DNA from: H111-94 sp034436045
Lineage (GTDB): Bacteria; Chloroflexota; Ktedonobacteria; Ktedonobacterales; Ktedonobacteraceae
DNA: 13,886 nucleotides
Assembly (NCBI GenBank): GCA_034436045.1
Contig: DAOTVZ010000129.1
Location: 1 to 13,886 of the forward strand
Direction: 5' to 3'
The notes beneath the pieces are model-generated. The model was not told the DNA's origin. It made no database searches and saw only the letters and a program-made list of their open reading frames with translations. Made by a program: the position numbers and the translations under genes. Positions 1 through 7,066 of the stretch are shown here, one piece after another (positions within the stretch are counted from its first letter, which is position 1; the number at the start of each line of letters is the position of its first letter).

Positions 1-158
1 AGCAGGAGATCATCGATTTCTGCCGTGCCCGTATCGCGCACTTCAAAGCACCTGCCGCCGTCTCCTTCGGCGATCTGCCCAAAACCTCTACAGGCAAAAT
101 ACAGAAATATGTGTTGCGCGAAAGAGAGTGGAAGGGCAGAGAAAAGCGGATTAATTAG
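1..158 (+). CDS. AMP-forming acyl-CoA synthetase, C-terminal end (partial)
   Basis: This is the last 51 codons of a gene that begins left of the window; the reading frame runs from base 3 to the TAG at 156-158. The visible peptide contains HFKAPAAV followed by LPKTSTGKIQK, the C-terminal A10 motif of the ANL adenylating enzymes. The lysine in TGK is the one that contacts the acyl-adenylate during activation. Family members convert a carboxylic acid, ATP and CoA to acyl-CoA, AMP and diphosphate in the cytoplasm. The short basic tail after the motif is typical of medium/long-chain fatty acyl-CoA ligases (AlkK/DmdB-like), but the substrate cannot be told from this fragment. It converges with the AIM24-family gene, and the inverted-repeat element at 219-391 lies between them. 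Confidence 0.85.
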   Translation, partial: QEIIDFCRARIAHFKAPAAVSFGDLPKTSTGKIQKYVLREREWKGREKRIN

Positions 159-218
159 AGAAAAAAGATCATAATACTCATAGTGGAACTTCTCGGACAA
201 AAACAGGAGAGAAAATCA

Positions 219-391
219 CCCGTAGGGGCGTGATTGATCACGCCCTGGAAGGGGAGCGACAGGTGGGGAGGCGAGTGAGCAGGGAGAGAGAACAGGGCGT
301 GATCAATCACGCCTTGAGAAGGAGAGCGACAGGCGGGGAGGCGAGTGAGCAGGGAGAGAGAACAGGGCGTGATCAATCACGCCCCTACGGG
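219..391. repeat. 173-bp element with 27-bp perfect terminal inverted repeats and internal 70-bp tandem units
   Basis: Bases 219-245 and 365-391 are exact reverse complements (27 of 27). Inside, 251-313 and 321-383 are a direct repeat with period 70 bp and two mismatches over 63 bp. Each unit is a purine-rich stretch ending in a GGCGTGAT-CA-ATCACGCC hairpin; copies of this core lie at about 229-244, 295-313 and 365-384. No target-site duplication is evident next to the ends. The element occupies most of the 265-bp gap (159-423) between two convergent genes and could fold in either transcript. It resembles a small non-autonomous mobile element or a REP-like hairpin repeat. No coding sequence is supported here. 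Confidence 0.9.
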
Positions 392-423
392 AAACCATGT
401 TCCTGATTTTGCACTGAACCTGT

Positions 424-1398
424 TTAGTTGCCGAACAGGTTGTTGAGGGTGTTGATCGTGCCGCCGAGGTTGCTCTGCCCACCAGCTTGTTGTGCGCCCT
501 CCGCCTGTGGTGGATGGTAGCTCATCGACTGGAGGCCGATACGACCGGGGCCGACGAAGCGATTGAGGATGAAGGACGCGCCGGAAACCATGCCGCCGAT
601 AGCCCCGAAAATGCCGCCGCCGCGCTGCGACGCGGCGACTGTTGTCACCTGCATCTGCACCGAGGGGTCTTTCCAGAGCCACGCGCCCGGCTCTACATCC
701 AGTGTCTCGCCGGGGGCCAGCGTTTTCTCAAAGACGTTGCCGTAGCCGTGCAGCAGCACCATGCCTTCGCCGTTGATGGCGCGGAACTGGTCGATGAACA
801 GGCCGGTGCGACTGAAGAGAATGTTGGCCGCGCCCTGCACGAAGGTGAAGCTGTAGTCCACGTTGCCGGTTGCGATCAGGAACTGGTGTTCGCGCACCTC
901 GACCATCTGGTTGTGTTGCAGGCGGAGGGCCACGATCTGTCCTACAGAGTCACGGGAGAAGGCAATATTGCCGGGGCCAGTGGCCTCGGTGATGAAGATG
1001 GGCAAACCGGCAAACATGCGCTTGGCAGCCCCCTTGAGCGATTTGAAGCCGATCTGCACACCTGGGTGCTTCCAGAGCAGGATATGATGCTCGAAATAGA
1101 TGGACATCTGGTTGCCGAGCATGACATCGACGACGGGTACCAGTTCACCATCAATGGTAATCGTCAGGTCGCCGACACGTAACGGTCCCTTGGGATTATG
1201 CAATTCGGCTTTGGGAACGGCATTCCCGAACATGCTATTGGCGTACTCTTCGTACTGATTGGGTGGCACGAAAGCGTTCTGCGGGGGAGGCGCGCCTGCG
1301 ACTCCTGCCGATGCTGGTTGCTGTGTTAATGGAGCGCCACAAAAGCCACAGAATTTGACGCCATCAGCAACAGTGTTGTGGCAATTTGGACAAATCAT
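424..1398 (-). CDS. Zinc-ribbon AIM24-family protein
   Basis: A 324-aa protein. Residues 3-20 form a zinc ribbon with CPNC and CGFC pairs (Cys3, 6, 17, 20). A Pro/Gln-rich linker (about 21-70) follows, then an AIM24 (DUF124) beta-sandwich domain at about 78-296. The Gly-rich segment GGGIFGAIGGM (260-270) falls near its end, and the tail is rich in Gly, Gln and Asn. AIM24 domains occur in mitochondrial Aim24 and in many uncharacterised bacterial proteins; no enzymatic activity is established and I infer none. The start is supported by AAGGAGAA five or so bases before the ATG. A good promoter lies at 1534-1562, giving a leader of roughly 130 nt. The family call is confident; the role is unknown. 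Confidence 0.88.
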   Translation of the reverse strand: MICPNCHNTVADGVKFCGFCGAPLTQQPASAGVAGAPPPQNAFVPPNQYEEYANSMFGNAVPKAELHNPKGPLRVGDLTITIDGELVPVVDVMLGNQMSIYFEHHILLWKHPGVQIGFKSLKGAAKRMFAGLPIFITEATGPGNIAFSRDSVGQIVALRLQHNQMVEVREHQFLIATGNVDYSFTFVQGAANILFSRTGLFIDQFRAINGEGMVLLHGYGNVFEKTLAPGETLDVEPGAWLWKDPSVQMQVTTVAASQRGGGIFGAIGGMVSGASFILNRFVGPGRIGLQSMSYHPPQAEGAQQAGGQSNLGGTINTLNNLFGN

Positions 1399-1490
1399 GG
1401 GTTCTCCTTCATCAAGTCGCGTTTATGGTACCGGCTTACATCAGAAAACAGTTGCTCGCATATACCGTATCTTGCTGTACGCTCGATAGT

Positions 1491-1548
1491 GTTGCCTGCA
1501 AGTTGCCCACGAGCCACGATATATGTTGCCGTGATAATACCAGTTGCC
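1491..1548 (-). promoter_or_regulatory. Four GTTGCC boxes around the AIM24-gene promoter
   Basis: The hexamer GTTGCC (GGCAAC on the transcribed-sense strand) occurs at 1491-1496, 1502-1507, 1525-1530 and 1543-1548, with a near match GTTGCT at 1451-1456. One copy lies in the promoter spacer, one at the predicted transcription start (about 1527) and two in the leader. Spacings are 11, 23 and 18 bp. This clustering suggests a regulator-binding array; the regulator is unknown. Confidence 0.35.
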
Positions 1549-1562
1549 TCTGCAATTTGCAA
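1534..1562 (-). promoter_or_regulatory. Sigma70-type promoter for the AIM24-family gene
   Basis: On the minus strand, TTGCAA (1557-1562) and TATTAT (1534-1539) are separated by 17 bp; each matches the consensus hexamer at 5 of 6 positions. Transcription would start near 1527 and run toward the ATG at 1398. This is the main feature of the 301-bp non-coding stretch 1399-1699, which also holds the GTTGCC boxes and two hairpins. Confidence 0.6.
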
Positions 1563-1638
1563 GTGGCGCAAGTCACAGGATGGTTGTGAAATAAAACAAA
1601 GGATTTTTTCTGAAAAGGATAGCGATGATGTGGTAAGC

Positions 1639-1657
1639 GATAAATCGTGCATTTATC
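1639..1657. other. Small AT-rich stem-loop
   Basis: GATAAAT (1639-1645) and ATTTATC (1651-1657) form a perfect 7-bp stem around the loop CGTGC. It sits beside the hairpin repeat at 1659-1688, downstream of the coiled-coil gene on the minus strand. The two stem-loops in series may end that transcript, but no T-run follows. Confidence 0.45.
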
Positions 1658-1658
1658 T

Positions 1659-1688
1659 CGCAGGAACGGGATTGATCCCGCCCCTGCG
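1659..1688. repeat. 30-bp hairpin repeat, same family as the core of 219-391
   Basis: The arms are CGCAGGAACGGGAT (1659-1672) and ATCCCGCCCCTGCG (1675-1688) around a central TG. The layout is the same as in the arms reconstructed from 221-245 and 365-391 (CGTAGGGGCGTGAT, TG, ATCACGCCCCTACG). Two arm positions differ in both partners so that pairing is kept; a third place (AA opposite CC) is unpaired. The repeat starts 12 bases past the stop of the coiled-coil gene and may serve as its terminator, although no T-run follows. Confidence 0.8.
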
Positions 1689-1699
1689 ACCTGATCGAA

Positions 1700-2095
1700 C
1701 TAGAGGACGAAACTATCGGCGAGGGGGCTGCGGGTGTTGCCGTTCTCGCGCTTTTCGCTGTTCAGATTAATAGACTGCTGACCGCCCGTGTTTCGACCAT
1801 TCTGCCCATAGGGGGCGGTGGGTGTGGGGGGGAGAGGCGATGGCGTATTTTGGAGGCTTTGCAAGCTCTGCAAGGCCGCCTGCGCCTGTGGACTCATGGC
1901 AACAGGGCCAGCAGGCTCCGTGGCAAGCTGAATCGTCTTTCCCTCAATGACCACTGCGATGCCGATGCCACGACGGAGATCGGCCAGTTGCCGCCGTAAC
2001 TCACGGTTCTCTGCCTCTAAGGCATCCATCAATTTTTTCTGCTCAAGGAGCATCTGCGCGATGCCCTCAAAACCTGCGCTAGCAGCACGATCCAT
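1700..2095 (-). CDS. Small coiled-coil protein of unknown function, downstream of coaBC
   Basis: A 131-aa protein that I do not recognise. Residues about 12-42 form a charged amphipathic helix likely to be a coiled coil (LLEQKKLMDALEAENRELRR). A short, possibly beta-rich segment follows (GIAVVIEGKTIQLA, about 45-58). The rest is low-complexity and rich in Gln, Pro, Ser and Asn, probably disordered. The reading frame is open upstream to 2155, but the ATG at 2095 is preferred because AGGAGG lies eight bases before it. It begins 76 bp after the coaBC stop on the same strand with no convincing promoter between, so co-transcription is likely. In many bacteria rpoZ neighbours coaBC, but this protein has none of the omega-subunit features. 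Confidence 0.65.
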   Translation of the reverse strand: MDRAASAGFEGIAQMLLEQKKLMDALEAENRELRRQLADLRRGIGIAVVIEGKTIQLATEPAGPVAMSPQAQAALQSLQSLQNTPSPLPPTPTAPYGQNGRNTGGQQSINLNSEKRENGNTRSPLADSFVL

Positions 2096-2171
2096 AGTGG
2101 ATTCCTCCTGCGTACTTCGTGTACCCAATAACTCTAGAACAAAATTACCGATCACAGCGCCACCCTTCTAT

Positions 2172-3509
2172 CTACTCTTGCTGACCCAACAATGCCACCA
2201 CACGATCCCAGATGACGGCGGCAACCTCCGTCTTGGGCATCACCGGTAGGTCTTCTACTGCGCCGGTTGCATGAAAAATGAACACCTTATTCGTATCTGT
2301 CCCGAAGCCGCTGTCTGGGCGGCTCACATCATTTGCTATGAGCAGATCCAGCCGTTTGCGAAGCAACTTGGATTGTGCATGAGCCATGATGTTATCGGTT
2401 TCGGCTGCGAATCCAACACGAACCAGCCGTTTTTGTCGTTGCCCACTGTTCTGTTGCCGTTCGAACAATGCAGCCAGCTCGCCGAGAATATCAGGATTAT
2501 GGGTCAGGTACAGAGGAAACACAGTTTGTGTTGCCTGTTGTCCCTCATTGTGATATTCCGTGTGCCTCGTGCCCTTTATGTCCAGTGCCTCTGCCTCGCT
2601 TACCTGGGATGGAGGCTCGCCACCTGCTATGCTCTCTTTTTTGATCTTGTGCGTAGCGGGCGCGACCGGACGAAAGTCGGCGACCGCAGCGCTCATGACG
2701 AGTGCATCCGCGTCGGCAATGGCGGCGAAGACGGCATCGCGCATCTGCTGTGCTGTCTCCACCCGCTGTACTTCAATGCCATAGGGTGCAGGAAGTGCTA
2801 CAGGGCCAGAGATCAGCGTGACGTGCGCGCCCCGATCTCGCGCTTCTACTGCCAGGGCATAGCCCATCTTGCCCGATGAATGGTTGCCGATGTAGCGCAC
2901 CGGGTCGATAGGTTCTCGTGTCCCACCGGCTGTTACCACGACACGGCGGTTAGCCAGATCACCTTGTCGCCCTAGCAACATGCTGATGGCGCTCAAGAGA
3001 ACGGGTGTCTCCGGCAGGCGACCGGGGCCGATAGCTCCTGAGGCCAGACGGCCTACCTCCGGCTCGACAATCAGTGCGCCGCGTTCACGCAGCAGAGCCA
3101 GGTTGGCCTGCGTGGCCGGATGCAGGTACATCTCATAATACATAGCCGGTGCCAGCAAGAGCGGAGCCTTTGTAGCCAGCGCTACTGCCGTCAACATGTT
3201 ATCGGCTATGCCGTGAGCCAGTTTGGCAATCGTGTTGGCCGTCGCCGGTACCACAACCAGTGCATCTGCGGCCTCCGCCAGGGCAATATGCCGTTCAGCG
3301 GCCTGCCCCGATGCTTCCCAGAGGTCTGTATAGACCGGTCGGTGGCTCATGGTCGAAAATGTGAGCGGACGGACAAAATCCTCCGCGTGTTCCGTCATGA
3401 CAACATCGACAAGCGCACCAGCTTGCTGTAGGTGGCTGACCAGGTCTACGGCCTTGTACGATGCTATCCCTCCACAAATACCGACGATGATGTGTTTGTT
3501 GAGTAACAC
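2172..3509 (-). CDS. coaBC: Bifunctional phosphopantothenoylcysteine decarboxylase / phosphopantothenate-cysteine ligase
   Basis: A 445-aa CoaBC (Dfp), near the usual length of about 400. It joins cysteine to 4'-phosphopantothenate using CTP and then decarboxylates the product to 4'-phosphopantetheine, two successive steps of cytoplasmic CoA synthesis. The N-terminal flavoprotein CoaC domain (about 5-180) has GGIASYKA at 13-20, active-site His74 (ERHIALAEAAD) and PATANTIAKLAHGIADN. The CoaB domain begins near 188 with VTAGGTREPIDPVRYIGN, then SSGKMG and AAVADFRP, with KIKK at 288-291. Departures from E. coli: the PAMN Asn is Tyr124, and the Cys of the flap motif is Ser157 (LASGAIGPGR). About 30 extra residues lie after KIKKE (about 293-330). 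The start codon is GTG, with AGGG five bases upstream. The coiled-coil gene follows. Confidence 0.95.
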   Translation of the reverse strand: MLLNKHIIVGICGGIASYKAVDLVSHLQQAGALVDVVMTEHAEDFVRPLTFSTMSHRPVYTDLWEASGQAAERHIALAEAADALVVVPATANTIAKLAHGIADNMLTAVALATKAPLLLAPAMYYEMYLHPATQANLALLRERGALIVEPEVGRLASGAIGPGRLPETPVLLSAISMLLGRQGDLANRRVVVTAGGTREPIDPVRYIGNHSSGKMGYALAVEARDRGAHVTLISGPVALPAPYGIEVQRVETAQQMRDAVFAAIADADALVMSAAVADFRPVAPATHKIKKESIAGGEPPSQVSEAEALDIKGTRHTEYHNEGQQATQTVFPLYLTHNPDILGELAALFERQQNSGQRQKRLVRVGFAAETDNIMAHAQSKLLRKRLDLLIANDVSRPDSGFGTDTNKVFIFHATGAVEDLPVMPKTEVAAVIWDRVVALLGQQE

Positions 3510-3558
3510 GATTTCCCTATTCGTCCCCTTATCGGGTGCTTTTTATGAGAACACTTTT

Positions 3559-3588
3559 ACCATACCATGATACAAGACATAACAGCAA
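3559..3588 (-). promoter_or_regulatory. Possible promoter for coaBC
   Basis: On the minus strand, TTGCTG (3583-3588) and TATGGT (3559-3564) are 18 bp apart in the 250-bp gap before coaBC. Each hexamer matches the consensus at 4 of 6 positions. This is the best pair I found there, but it is weak. Confidence 0.25.
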
Positions 3589-3698
3589 GCTCTATGCCAG
3601 GAAGTACCATTGTCCAGCTTTGCGCTCTCTGCGGCCTCCTTATGTTTTTGCGGGCAGCAGGGCGAGTGCAAGGCATCGCTCCTCCCTGCACCCTGGAC

Positions 3699-3739
3699 GG
3701 TGGGGAACTGGTTCCTATCATTGAGGAACGCTCCCCACC
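3699..3739 (-). other. Two-tier stem-loop after the FHA-ABC gene
   Basis: GGTGGGGA (3699-3706) pairs perfectly with TCCCCACC (3732-3739). Inside, GTTCCT (3711-3716) pairs with AGGAAC (3724-3729). The structure begins about 20 bases after the transporter's stop codon. No T-run follows on the minus strand, so it may be a factor-dependent terminator, a 3'-end stabiliser or part of the coaBC leader. Apart from this and the possible promoter I see nothing in the gap. Confidence 0.5.
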
Positions 3740-3759
3740 TGCATTTTCGTACAGGTTGC

Positions 3760-6700
3760 TCAGGCTCGCACATCTTTCTTTTTCAGGAAGTGCGCGGTGG
3801 CGAAACCCAGTCCGACACACATGGCGATAAGAATCGCCCACACCAGCAGCAGGTGCGCGATGGCCAGCCCCTCCGTGCCGTTCGGGGTGACCGAGGTGAA
3901 CAGGTTGCCCTGGTAAAGAAAATTATCGCCTGGCTCCAGTTTATCCGCGTGCAGGCCGACGCTGGAACCCATACCCGCCATTGCCCAGTGAACGGCGAAA
4001 AACCAGCTAATGAACTGGAAAAAGGCGTTGTTGAGCGCGAAGATGGCCCCGGAGAAGAGTATCTGCGGCACCAGAATCAGGGGCACGATGCTCATTGCGC
4101 GGTCGGTATTGGGCGCGATGGCCGAGATGGTCAGGCCCAGCATCAGACCGGCCAGCGCGGTCAGGCCCAGCGTGATGTAGAGTTCGACAAAGGGCGGGAA
4201 GAGAATACTGGTCTGGAAAGGTGCACGCCAGTTCACGATTAGCAGGATAATCAGGCATTGCACCAGAATCAGGACGCCTTGCACGACGATCTTGGAAAAC
4301 ATGTAGGGCACAATGCCCAGATTGACGGCGCGCTCACGTCGGTAGATGGCCTCTTCTTTGACGATCTCGCGCACGCCGTTGATGCAACCCAGCAGGACGA
4401 CCGCGAAGGCCATGAAGAGCAGCACCTTTTGCGCATCGAAGCCGGAGCCTTGAATGATGGACTGGTTGAGTATCTGATCGGGTGTTTTGCCCTGCTGCGC
4501 GGCAAATTGCTGGCCTTGCGGCGTATTTAACATATCGACGACGCGCTGGCAGTTCACAGAAACGATAGGGCCAGAGGTTGCTGTGATGTTGCTGCGTGTG
4601 GGGCAGGTCACGATGCTGGTCGGTGAGAAGGCCGCATTAGGTGTGAGCAAGAACAGGAACAGCGCCAGAATCGGAGCCTGCAAGATCAGAATAAGCATAT
4701 TAATGCGATCATTGAGCAGCAATGTGATGTAGCGCATGGTGAGAATGCGGAACTGCTTCCAGGGGTTGCCGCGTTTAGGTGGCTTGATCGGCGCTACCAG
4801 GCCGTTCTGATTGGCTTGCCGGTTCAGCATCTGTTCCACTGGCAGCAAGGGTTCAGCGATGTAGCGTCGGTACTCTTCCGATTGGCGGAAACGCGCCTCG
4901 GCCTCGGCGGGGATGTTGGGGTTCTCCTCTGTCGGTTCCAGCGCGCTATAGATTTCGGCAAAGTCGGTTTTGCCAAAGTAGGCTTTGGCCCCATCCGGTG
5001 GGCCATAGTAGGCCAGACGCCCGCCCTGGCTGAGAAAACAGATGTAGTCACAGTTATTGATATTGTTGGTGGCATGTGTGACTAGAATGATGGTATGCCC
5101 TTTATCGGCCAGTTTGCGCAAGAGCAACATCATCTTGCGATCCAGGCCAGGGTCCAGGCCGGATGTTGGCTCGTCCAGGAAGAAGACGCTGGGGTTTGCC
5201 AGCAGTTCGAGGGCGATAGAGACGCGCTTGCGCTGTCCGCCGGAGAGCTTGCTGACCAGCAGTTTGCGCCGTGACTTCATCTCGACATCCTCCAGCACCT
5301 CCTCAATGCGCTGCTTGATCTGCTCCTCCGTGAAGTCGTCGGGCAGGCGCAATCTGGCCGCGTAGTACAGGGCGCGTTCAACCGTCAGGTCGCGGTGAAT
5401 GATATCGTCCTGTGGCACATAGCCCAGTTGTGTGCTGAAGGCCGCCAGATTGGTGTAATAGTCCTGGCCGTTGTAGAGTACCTTGCCCTTCTGTGCCGGG
5501 CGCAGGCCGTTCAGCGCATCCATCAGTGTGGATTTGCCGGTGCCGGAGCCGCCGACGAGGGCCACGAACTTGCGTGGTGGAATGACCAGTGAAATGTCGT
5601 TAATTAAGACGACATGGTGATTGCCCTCTTTTTTCAGGTGCAGGGCCTCGATGCGAATGTTCTGGCTCTCGTCATACTGCGCCAGTTGAAGGCCGGTATA
5701 AGCAAACTTGTAGGGGCCGATACGAATCTCGTCGCCCGTCTTGAGCAACTGATTTGTCACGCGCTGTCCGTTGACATAGACATGGTTGGTGCTGTTCAGG
5801 TCGATGATGCGGTAGCCACCCTGAACCTGTTCCAGACGGGCGTGATGAGCAGAAACCTGGGGATGGCCCAGTACCACCATGTTGTCAGGAGCGCGCCCAA
5901 TGGTGATGAGCGCCGCGCCGAGCGGCAGTGGGCGCATCTCCGTCATCGTCTCTTGCGCCGCGCCGCTGCCATCATTATAGGTTAATGTCACGTAGGTACC
6001 ATGCTCATCGCTGATGCGGCAGACATCGCCACGTGTTAGCACCTTACGAAACTGCTCGTCGCCCGCGACCCGATGTCCATTGTAAATAATGCCGTTGCGT
6101 GTGTGACCACGTTTGGGATTGGGGTGAATAAAGACGAGTTGGTTGCCCTGGCGCTCAATCAGGGCATGATAGGCGGAGACTGTCGGCACGTTGATAACAA
6201 TATCGTTGTCGGGGGCGCGCCCAATCGTCATCGTCGGTTTGTTGAGTTCATATGTCTGCCGGTCGCGGTTCGTATTGTTACTGATCTCAAGCGTGGGGAT
6301 GCCTTGCCGGACTGTGCCGTGATCAAAGTAGAGTGCGCGTTCAGTGCCCTGTGGCCCGACGGGCGAGAGCGCGGGGTCGTTCTGGGCGGGAAATGGCTGT
6401 TGTGGCATGGGGGACGCAGCGTTGTAACGGGCCACCTCTTCGACTGTGGCCTGGAAGGGATCAGGCGCAATGTTGTCTTGCGTCGGCGTTTTTAAGACCA
6501 CGTGTGGGGACATAGGAGCTTCATCGCGTCCACCAGGGAGCGTTTGCTCTTGAGAGCGTGCAGACGTGTGGGCTATCACCTGGAAGGAAAAGGTTGTTGC
6601 GCCGCTGCCCAGTGCCACAGTATCGCCGTGATGCAGTAGCCCTTCTGACAGGTCGCGCTGATTCACCAATAGCCGATTCTGAGGCGATAACTTGCTGATG

Positions 6701-6909
6701 CTCCATACCCCATTGGCGAAACTGATACGGGCATGGTGCCGCGAAACAGAGGGTTCTGAAATCACGATGGTGTTGCTGGGATCGCGTCCCAGGGTAATGC
6801 TGAAACCCGTGACAGGGTATGTTTTGCCTGCCAGTGGCCCGGCGAGAAAGATAATTGAGGCAAGTACCTGAGGCTCATTTTTGACGTCCATGACCAACGC
6901 CGCATCCAT
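3760..6909 (-). CDS. ABCG-like ABC transporter with three N-terminal FHA domains
   Basis: A 1049-aa single-chain half-transporter. Three FHA (phosphothreonine-binding) domains lie at about 13-112, 205-312 and 325-408. Each has the GR and SxxH core: GRDPSN with SVSRHHA, GRAPDND with TVSAYHA, GRAPDNM with QVSAHHA. The second and third also keep a conserved NG turn. The ATPase domain (about 418-650) has Walker A GGSGTGKST (453-461), Q-loop Gln500, signature LSGGQ (555-559), Walker B FFLDE (576-580) and switch His612. An ABC2-type membrane domain follows with about six helices (roughly 736-757, 828-850, 868-892, 905-930, 937-960, 1016-1040). A 70-residue loop after the first helix contains Cys769 and Cys787, which could form a disulphide outside the cell. 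The order NBD-then-TMD is that of ABCG exporters, which work as dimers. The substrate is unknown. The ATG at 6909 lacks a close Shine-Dalgarno (GGAGAGG is 25 bases away), so Met7 is an alternative start. Confidence 0.92.
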   Translation of the reverse strand: MDAALVMDVKNEPQVLASIIFLAGPLAGKTYPVTGFSITLGRDPSNTIVISEPSVSRHHARISFANGVWSISKLSPQNRLLVNQRDLSEGLLHHGDTVALGSGATTFSFQVIAHTSARSQEQTLPGGRDEAPMSPHVVLKTPTQDNIAPDPFQATVEEVARYNAASPMPQQPFPAQNDPALSPVGPQGTERALYFDHGTVRQGIPTLEISNNTNRDRQTYELNKPTMTIGRAPDNDIVINVPTVSAYHALIERQGNQLVFIHPNPKRGHTRNGIIYNGHRVAGDEQFRKVLTRGDVCRISDEHGTYVTLTYNDGSGAAQETMTEMRPLPLGAALITIGRAPDNMVVLGHPQVSAHHARLEQVQGGYRIIDLNSTNHVYVNGQRVTNQLLKTGDEIRIGPYKFAYTGLQLAQYDESQNIRIEALHLKKEGNHHVVLINDISLVIPPRKFVALVGGSGTGKSTLMDALNGLRPAQKGKVLYNGQDYYTNLAAFSTQLGYVPQDDIIHRDLTVERALYYAARLRLPDDFTEEQIKQRIEEVLEDVEMKSRRKLLVSKLSGGQRKRVSIALELLANPSVFFLDEPTSGLDPGLDRKMMLLLRKLADKGHTIILVTHATNNINNCDYICFLSQGGRLAYYGPPDGAKAYFGKTDFAEIYSALEPTEENPNIPAEAEARFRQSEEYRRYIAEPLLPVEQMLNRQANQNGLVAPIKPPKRGNPWKQFRILTMRYITLLLNDRINMLILILQAPILALFLFLLTPNAAFSPTSIVTCPTRSNITATSGPIVSVNCQRVVDMLNTPQGQQFAAQQGKTPDQILNQSIIQGSGFDAQKVLLFMAFAVVLLGCINGVREIVKEEAIYRRERAVNLGIVPYMFSKIVVQGVLILVQCLIILLIVNWRAPFQTSILFPPFVELYITLGLTALAGLMLGLTISAIAPNTDRAMSIVPLILVPQILFSGAIFALNNAFFQFISWFFAVHWAMAGMGSSVGLHADKLEPGDNFLYQGNLFTSVTPNGTEGLAIAHLLLVWAILIAMCVGLGFATAHFLKKKDVRA

Positions 6910-6991
6910 CAGCCATCAGGATGGCCAGACACGGCCTCTCCTTTCTGAGATAATCAGCCGGTTTATCTGAAATTGCCCACTTTGTGGCGCA

Positions 6992-7020
6992 ATTATATCC
7001 TACCTGGAAAACGCTGGCAA
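6992..7020 (-). promoter_or_regulatory. Strong sigma70-type promoter for the FHA-ABC gene
   Basis: TTGCCA (7015-7020) and a perfect TATAAT (6992-6997) are separated by exactly 17 bp on the minus strand, the best promoter in the window. Transcription would start near 6985, giving a leader of about 75 nt. A short inverted repeat CCAC-TTT-GTGG at about 6978-6988 lies at the predicted start and could be an operator half-site pair. Confidence 0.75.
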
Positions 7021-7066
7021 GCCTCAGCATTAGAGGAGAAACAGGTATGCTCCGACCCCCATGCTA

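Noticed and set aside
155..376. 73-codon minus-strand frame in the 219-391 repeat
   Set aside because: Its sequence simply reflects the tandem 70-bp repeat units; there is no ribosome-binding site and no conserved-looking protein.
219..391. CRISPR array
   Set aside because: The repeated unit covers nearly the whole period, there are no distinct spacers, only two units are present and no cas gene is nearby.
487..1182. 231-codon open frame on the plus strand
   Set aside because: It lies antisense inside the well-supported AIM24-family gene, shows no recognisable domain and is explained by GC-rich codon shadowing.
1700..2155. RNA polymerase omega subunit (rpoZ) next to coaBC
   Set aside because: The position would fit, but the protein has a coiled coil and a disordered tail and lacks omega-like sequence.
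3510..3759. Riboswitch upstream of coaBC
   Set aside because: The gap contains one two-tier stem-loop close to the preceding gene's stop, but I recognise no known riboswitch consensus.
3610..4242. 210-codon open frame on the plus strand
   Set aside because: Mostly antisense to the membrane domain of the FHA-ABC transporter; the translation is charged and low in structure, as expected for the complement of membrane helices.
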